Below are positions 5,496-9,107 of a DNA stretch of 9,107 bases, piece by piece. Positions within the stretch are counted from its first letter, which is position 1; the number at the start of each line of letters is the position of its first letter. Made by a program: the position numbers and the translations under genes. The stretch comes from Gammaproteobacteria bacterium (lineage in GTDB: Bacteria > Pseudomonadota > Gammaproteobacteria > GCA-001735895): positions 1 through 9,107 of the forward strand of contig JANTFY010000077.1 of assembly GCA_024763185.1 (NCBI GenBank), given 5' to 3'. The notes under the pieces are model-generated. The model saw only the letters and a program-made list of their open reading frames with translations. It was not told the origin of the DNA and did not search any database.

Positions 5496-6548
5496 TTACT
5501 TTTCGGGTTTCTTGCCGGACGAGTCAATTTCTGCCCCTGCCTGGTCGTCGTCATCCTCTTCGTCCAGGTAGCTTCGCTCCTCTTCCTCCATTTCGGCCTC
5601 TATACGATCCATTTCCGCTTCCATTTCCTCATCGGTGAGCGGTTCGTAATCCTCGTGGCCACTGTTATTGGAGTCGATCGGATCATCCACAACCTCATAT
5701 TCATCACCATAGATGGAAGATTCCTGACTGGCTTCATCTTCAGCCTGGCGGGCCTCTTCCTCCGCTTCCCGGGCCTCTTCTTCTTCAGCCTGTTTCAGTT
5801 TATCCGCAAAAATATAGGATGAAGCAATGACTCCGGCCTCGAACAGCATCCACATAGGGACCGCCAGCAAGACTTGCGAAATAATATCCGGCGGGGTTAA
5901 CAACATGCCGACCACGAAGGCGCCGACGATCACGAATGGGCGTTTTTCAGACAGTTTGGCGGGAGTCGTAATACCCATGGCCACCAGAATAATGGTCGCA
6001 ATGGGAACCTCGAACGCGATACCGAAACCAAAAAACAGCGAAATAACAAAATCCAGATAACGCCCGATATCGGTCGAAATGCTCACCATTTCGGGGCCCA
6101 CGCTGGTGAAAAAACCGAATACCAGTGGAAAAACCACGTAAAAAGCAAACGCCATACCGCAATAAAACAGTATGATGCTCGAAGCCAGCAGTGGGCCAGC
6201 CAGGCGTTTTTCATGCTTGTACAAACCTGGGGCTACAAAAGACCAGATCTGGTACAGGATATAGGGCATACCCAGAAACACCGATAACATCAGCACCAGC
6301 TTGAATGGGGTCAAAAACGGCGAGGCCACATCAATCGCAATCATCTGTGAACCTTCCGGCAGATGCTGCGTCAAGGGGCCTGCCAGGTAGGTATAGATGT
6401 CATTTGCCCAGTAGAACAGGCTTAAAAAAATCAGCAGAACAGCCACAACAATGCGCAACAGGCGGTCGCGTAACTCGATCAGGTGGGACATCAGCCCCAT
6501 CGAAGAAGAATCGACCTGTGATTCGCTATTGTCTTCGGATTCGGCCAT
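5496..6548 (-). CDS. tatC: Sec-independent (Tat) translocase subunit TatC with long acidic C-terminal tail
   Basis: TatC is the six-helix inner-membrane receptor that binds twin-arginine signal peptides and, with TatB and TatA, exports folded proteins. The core (residues about 17-248) matches E. coli TatC with a shift of +10: E25 in SHLIELR, F104 in YQIWSF, E113 in YKHEKR (signal-peptide binding), E180 in AFEVP, and D221 in LLTPPD. After helix 6, where E. coli TatC has only a short tail, this protein adds about 102 residues (249-350), of which about 44 are Glu or Asp by hand count. The first part (EEEEAREAEEEARQAEDEA) looks helical; the rest is low-complexity with a DEEDDDD cluster, and the end is basic (GKKPEK). 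The ATG overlaps the tatB stop by 1 nt (TGATG), and no independent Shine-Dalgarno sequence is seen, so translation is likely coupled. Total 350 residues versus 258 in E. coli. Confidence 0.97.
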   Translation of the reverse strand: MAESEDNSESQVDSSSMGLMSHLIELRDRLLRIVVAVLLIFLSLFYWANDIYTYLAGPLTQHLPEGSQMIAIDVASPFLTPFKLVLMLSVFLGMPYILYQIWSFVAPGLYKHEKRLAGPLLASSIILFYCGMAFAFYVVFPLVFGFFTSVGPEMVSISTDIGRYLDFVISLFFGFGIAFEVPIATIILVAMGITTPAKLSEKRPFVIVGAFVVGMLLTPPDIISQVLLAVPMWMLFEAGVIASSYIFADKLKQAEEEEAREAEEEARQAEDEASQESSIYGDEYEVVDDPIDSNNSGHEDYEPLTDEEMEAEMDRIEAEMEEEERSYLDEEDDDDQAGAEIDSSGKKPEK

Positions 6549-6931
6549 CAGGAACGGGTTTTTGGAGTGGAAGGAGATGAGGCGTCTGTTGTTTTGACCG
6601 GTTGGTCTTTTGCTTGCGAATCATCCGCCATGATGTGCTCTCCGGCCTGCCTGACCGATTGTTCGATAGAGCCCAGGTCTGCATCTTTGCGGGTTTCGTT
6701 AACCACATCCTTCAAGGACTGCAGTTCATCCTGCTGCTTTTTCAGCATTTCCTGTAATTCTTCAGTGCGAAATTCACGCTCGACATCAGCACGAACATTG
6801 GTCACAAAACGTCGAACACGGGCAAAATACGCGCCCGCCTTGCGCGCCACGGACGGTAACCGTTCGGGGCCAATCACCAATAACGCCACGATGCCTATGA
6901 CCAGCATCTCGGCAAAACCAAAGTCAAACAT
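6548..6931 (-). CDS. tatB: Tat translocase subunit TatB
   Basis: TatB pairs with TatC to form the substrate receptor of the Tat pathway. It opens MFDFGFAEML, with the conserved E8 in the membrane helix (about 5-20), then the G21-P22 hinge (IGPERLP) and an amphipathic helix with coiled-coil potential to about residue 95. The last 30 residues are Ser/Thr/Pro/Lys-rich and likely disordered. The MFD...E8 start and GPERLP mark it as TatB rather than TatA. The length of 127 is within the family range. It is separated from tatA by 132 nt, in contrast to the near-contact of tatA and tatB in E. coli, and no clear ribosome-binding site precedes the ATG. The stop overlaps tatC by 1 nt. Confidence 0.95.
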   Translation of the reverse strand: MFDFGFAEMLVIGIVALLVIGPERLPSVARKAGAYFARVRRFVTNVRADVEREFRTEELQEMLKKQQDELQSLKDVVNETRKDADLGSIEQSVRQAGEHIMADDSQAKDQPVKTTDASSPSTPKTRS

Positions 6932-7000
6932 ATCGATTTGTGTTATCTATGAAAAACTGCAAAGAAGGGACTCACCGCTACAATATCGCAAATCAGCACA

Positions 7001-7020
7001 CACCTGCCCAGCAGCAGGTG
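7001..7020 (-). repeat. perfect hairpin in the tatA-tatB gap
   Basis: The minus strand reads CACCTGC-TGCTGG-GCAGGTG, a perfect 7-bp, G/C-rich stem with a 6-nt loop, 44 nt after the tatA stop and 70 nt before the tatB start. No T-run follows, so it is not an intrinsic terminator. In the mRNA it could shield the 3' end of a processed tatA transcript or slow polymerase, raising TatA over TatB, the ratio the translocase needs. The structure is seen; the role is inference. Confidence 0.55.
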
Positions 7021-7063
7021 GCAAAAGAAATCGCCTTTGCCAGCTTAGTCTGACAAGCCCTGA

Positions 7064-7285
7064 TCAGACCTTTTCCTCATCCTTGTTGACCTTGCCCTCG
7101 ATCACGTTAGAGTCTTTAGCGCTCTTGATGGCGTTATCATCTTCTTCCTTGACTGATTTTTTAAAGCTGCGAATGGCACCGCCCAGATCAGAACCGACAT
7201 TCTTTAATTTTTTGGTTCCAAACAGCAGTATAACGATTGCCAGTATCAATAATAATGACCAGATACTTATTCCACCAAAACCCAT
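7064..7285 (-). CDS. tatA: Tat translocase pore-forming subunit TatA
   Basis: TatA oligomerises on demand to let folded proteins across the inner membrane. The 73-residue protein opens MGFGGISIWS and has a membrane helix (about 6-22), the conserved FGTKKL hinge (22-27) and an amphipathic helix GSDLGGAIRSFKK (31-43) with the essential-type Phe at 41. The tail is short, charged and rich in Asp, Glu and Lys. FGTKKL and the lack of Glu at position 8 separate it from TatB. The start is supported by a strong Shine-Dalgarno sequence (AAGAGGTG, 7290-7297) a few nucleotides upstream, much better than those of tatB or tatC. This fits TatA being made in excess. The gene follows hisE by 22 nt. Confidence 0.96.
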   Translation of the reverse strand: MGFGGISIWSLLLILAIVILLFGTKKLKNVGSDLGGAIRSFKKSVKEEDDNAIKSAKDSNVIEGKVNKDEEKV

Positions 7286-7307
7286 AGTTCACCTCTTAAT
7301 TTAAAAT

Positions 7308-7631
7308 CTACTTAACTTGCCTGGAAGCTTTCTCTTCATGGCCGGAAAGGCCGAAACGTCGCTCCAGTTCCTGTAATACCTGCTCGACCGATAATCCCTT
7401 ATGCGCCAGCAGCACCAGACTGTGAAACCACAAGTCTGCCATTTCGTATATTATTTGGTCCTTGTCACCCGCCTTGCCCGCAATGATGGTTTCGGCAGAT
7501 TCTTCACCAATTTTTTTTAGGATGGTATCCAGCCCCTTGTGATACAGGCTGGCCACATAGGAACTGTCCGCGTCCGCCTGCTTGCGCGCCTCCAGCACAT
7601 CCATCAATCGGGTTAGTATATCATCACTCAT
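7308..7631 (-). CDS. hisE: Phosphoribosyl-ATP pyrophosphatase HisE
   Basis: HisE hydrolyses phosphoribosyl-ATP to phosphoribosyl-AMP and pyrophosphate, step 2 of histidine synthesis. The 107-residue all-helical protein has the MazG-like metal motif: E43, E44 and E47 in GEESAET, then E63 and D66 in YEMADLWFH. It is stand-alone here, 10 nt behind hisI, not the C-terminal domain of a HisIE fusion as in enterics. The last residues (HEEKASRQVK) are polar and variable. The ribosome-binding site is weak, consistent with translation by ribosomes arriving from hisI. Confidence 0.96.
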   Translation of the reverse strand: MSDDILTRLMDVLEARKQADADSSYVASLYHKGLDTILKKIGEESAETIIAGKAGDKDQIIYEMADLWFHSLVLLAHKGLSVEQVLQELERRFGLSGHEEKASRQVK

Positions 7632-7641
7632 TATTTATTCT

Positions 7642-8025
7642 TTATTGATAAATATCATCCGGATCTTTCAGTACCGGCTCATCGCTAAGCCATTCACCAT
7701 CCTGATAAACCCGGTAAAAACAGCGCTTACGTCCTGTATGACAGGCAATACCACCGAGCTGTCTAACCTGCAGTAAAATCACATCCGCATCACAATCTAT
7801 TCTCAATTCCTTTAATTCCTGCACGTGGCCGGACTCCTCTCCCTTGAACCATAGTTTCTGGCGCGATCTGGACCAGTATACGGCACGGTTTTTTTCCAGG
7901 GTCAAGGCCAGGGCCTCGCGGTTCATCCATGCCAGCATCAACACTTCCCCGCTTTGGGCATCCTGCGCAATGGCTGGCACCAGGCCATCTGTATCCCATT
8001 TAATCTCATCCAGCAGATCAGGCAT
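7642..8025 (-). CDS. hisI: Phosphoribosyl-AMP cyclohydrolase HisI
   Basis: HisI opens the adenine ring of phosphoribosyl-AMP, step 3 of histidine synthesis, as a Zn- and Mg-dependent dimer. With the ATG at 8025 it has 127 residues. The metal motif is intact: D77, D79 and D81 (DCDADV) for Mg, and C78, C95 and C102 (GGIACHTGRKRCF) for Zn. The YWSRSRQKLWFKGEESGH substrate loop lies at about 50-67. A GTG one codon upstream (8028) is an alternative start. I chose ATG because it makes the common TGATG 1-nt overlap with the hisF stop and sits 8 nt behind GAGGTG. The protein ends near residue 127 with no HisE domain. Confidence 0.96.
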   Translation of the reverse strand: MPDLLDEIKWDTDGLVPAIAQDAQSGEVLMLAWMNREALALTLEKNRAVYWSRSRQKLWFKGEESGHVQELKELRIDCDADVILLQVRQLGGIACHTGRKRCFYRVYQDGEWLSDEPVLKDPDDIYQ

Positions 8026-8798
8026 CACTCACGCACCTCAATACCGCATTTTTTCATATGCGCCTTGACCTCGCTGATGCGGTATTCACCAAAATGAAAG
8101 ATGCTCGCGGCCAGCACCGCATCGGCCTTGCCCTCAATGACGCCATCGGCCATGTGTTGCAAGGTCCCCACACCGCCGGAGGCAATCACCGGGATTTTTA
8201 CCGTTTCCGACACCAGGCGTGTGAGTTCATTATCGAAACCCTGTTTGGTGCCATCCCGATCCATGCTGGTTAACAAAATCTCGCCGGCACCGAATTCATC
8301 CATCTTGCTGACCCATTCGATGGCATCAATACCGGTACCCTTGCGCCCGCCATGGGTGAAGATTTCCCAGCGATTCGGCTCGCCGGCAGCACTGACTTTT
8401 TTGGCATCCACCGCTACCACGATACATTGCGAGCCGTAACGGTCCGCTGCCTGCTTGACAAATTCCGGGTTAAAAACCGCAGCGGTATTGATACCCACCT
8501 TGTCTGCCCCGGCGTTAAGCATTTTGCGCACATCGGCGATTTCACGGATACCACCACCCACGGTTAAAGGAATAAAAACCTCGCTGGCCACATCTTCCAC
8601 CACGTGCACCATGGTGTCGCGGTTATCGGAACTGGCCGTAATATCCAAAAAGGTAAGTTCATCCGCACCTTCCAGGTTATAACGACGGGCGTTTTCCACC
8701 GGATCGCCGGCATCGCGGATTTCGACGAATTTAACGCCCTTGACCACACGACCGTTGTCGACATCCAGACAGGGAATAATACGCTTGGCCAGACCCAT
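8025..8798 (-). CDS. hisF: Imidazole glycerol phosphate synthase cyclase subunit HisF
   Basis: HisF is the (beta/alpha)8-barrel that joins ammonia (from glutaminase HisH) to PRFAR, giving imidazole glycerol phosphate and AICAR, which feeds purine synthesis. The 257-residue length is standard. The two catalytic Asp residues are D12 (IPCLDVDNGRVVKG) and D131 (VAVDAKK). Phosphate-binding segments LTVGGGIR (78-85) and VIASGGVG in the C-terminal half are intact, as is the half-barrel repeat typical of HisF/HisA. The family start (M-x-LAKRIIPCLDVD) fixes the ATG at 8798. It follows hisA by 3 nt. hisH is not in the window and is expected upstream. Confidence 0.98.
   Translation of the reverse strand: MGLAKRIIPCLDVDNGRVVKGVKFVEIRDAGDPVENARRYNLEGADELTFLDITASSDNRDTMVHVVEDVASEVFIPLTVGGGIREIADVRKMLNAGADKVGINTAAVFNPEFVKQAADRYGSQCIVVAVDAKKVSAAGEPNRWEIFTHGGRKGTGIDAIEWVSKMDEFGAGEILLTSMDRDGTKQGFDNELTRLVSETVKIPVIASGGVGTLQHMADGVIEGKADAVLAASIFHFGEYRISEVKAHMKKCGIEVRE
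8034..8039 (-). promoter_or_regulatory. Shine-Dalgarno site of hisI inside the hisF end
   Basis: The minus strand reads GAGGTG within the last codons of hisF, 8 nt before the hisI ATG (5 nt before the alternative GTG). It supports re-initiation at hisI from within the hisF message. Confidence 0.6.
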
Positions 8799-8801
8799 GA
8801 C

Positions 8802-9107
8802 TCAGTGACTGTCCAGGTAGGCCTGGGCTTCGGGCAGGCTGATGGTGCGTTCGTAAAGTGCCCGGCCGATAATCACACCCTCGATACCCGACGTCTTAAC
8901 CTGGTTGAGATTTTTAATATCATTGATATCGGTTACGCCACCGGATGCGATTACTGGAATGGACACGGACTCGGCCAGTTGCCGGGTTGCTTCAATATTG
9001 ACGCCCTGCATCATGCCATCTCGACTGATATCGGTATATACAATGGCCGACACTCCCTGGTCTTCAAATCTCTGCGCCAGGTGTTCAGCCGAGGTATCCG
9101 AGGATTC
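8802..9107 (-). CDS. hisA: ProFAR isomerase HisA (partial, N-terminus beyond window)
   Basis: HisA isomerises ProFAR to PRFAR, the substrate of HisF, by an Amadori rearrangement. Only the C-terminal 101 residues are present; the frame is open to the window edge. Recognisable segments are YTDISRDGMMQG with the conserved second catalytic Asp, VIASGGV (phosphate binding) and GVIIGRALYE, all typical of the second half-barrel of HisA. A GTG near 9053 could be read as a start by automatic methods, but it lies in the middle of the conserved barrel and is an internal Val codon. The TDISRDG form and its place before hisF favour HisA over other barrel enzymes. Confidence 0.96.
   Translation of the reverse strand, partial: ESSDTSAEHLAQRFEDQGVSAIVYTDISRDGMMQGVNIEATRQLAESVSIPVIASGGVTDINDIKNLNQVKTSGIEGVIIGRALYERTISLPEAQAYLDSH

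Noticed and set aside
6567..7304. A 245-codon open frame on the plus strand opposite tatB, the tatA-tatB gap and tatA
   Set aside because: It is antisense to two clearly identified genes, its product is Ser/Thr-rich with no recognisable domain, and it reads like the complement of Tat codons.

Overview
The window is an ordinary chromosomal stretch from a bacterium that looks like a gammaproteobacterium. The reasons are the close match of RuvC, TatA/B/C and HisF motifs to the Escherichia/Pseudomonas forms, the yebC-ruvC-ruvA gene order, and the hisI-hisE-tatABC linkage known from pseudomonads and relatives. The genus cannot be named from this sequence. All genes I can support lie on the minus strand, so transcription runs from high to low coordinates. 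No tRNA, rRNA, CRISPR array, insertion sequence or phage gene was seen.

Right end (9107 to about 5496) is one tight gene string: hisA (cut by the window edge), hisF, hisI, hisE, tatA, tatB, tatC. The His genes catalyse steps 2, 3, 4 and the cyclase half of step 5 of histidine synthesis. HisI and HisE are separate proteins here, not the fused HisIE of enterics. The three Tat genes encode the complete twin-arginine export translocase. Gaps are 3 nt (hisA-hisF), a 1-nt overlap (hisF-hisI), 10 nt, 22 nt, then an unusually long 132-nt gap between tatA and tatB that holds a perfect 7-bp hairpin, then a 1-nt tatB-tatC overlap. TatC carries a strongly acidic C-terminal tail of about 100 residues beyond the normal six-helix core.

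Middle (5495 to 4227) holds two small genes of unknown function. One is a 176-residue secreted protein with a Sec-type signal peptide. The other is a protein of about 77 residues that looks like the N- and C-terminal helices of a flagellar rod/hook protein without the middle. A 281-nt non-coding stretch follows, with a weak terminator-like hairpin and a promoter-like -10 element for gpmI.

Left part (4226 to 1) holds gpmI (cofactor-independent phosphoglycerate mutase, all catalytic residues present), a Crp/Fnr-family regulator with a candidate promoter of its own, and then yebC-ruvC-ruvA joined by two 4-nt ATGA overlaps. ruvA runs off the left edge, where ruvB would be expected. RuvA and RuvC act with RuvB in Holliday-junction processing; YebC is a conserved gene-expression/translation factor usually placed beside ruvC.

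I found no convincing new system. The points most worth a second look are the TatC acidic tail, the hairpin in the tatA-tatB gap, and the hook-like miniprotein.
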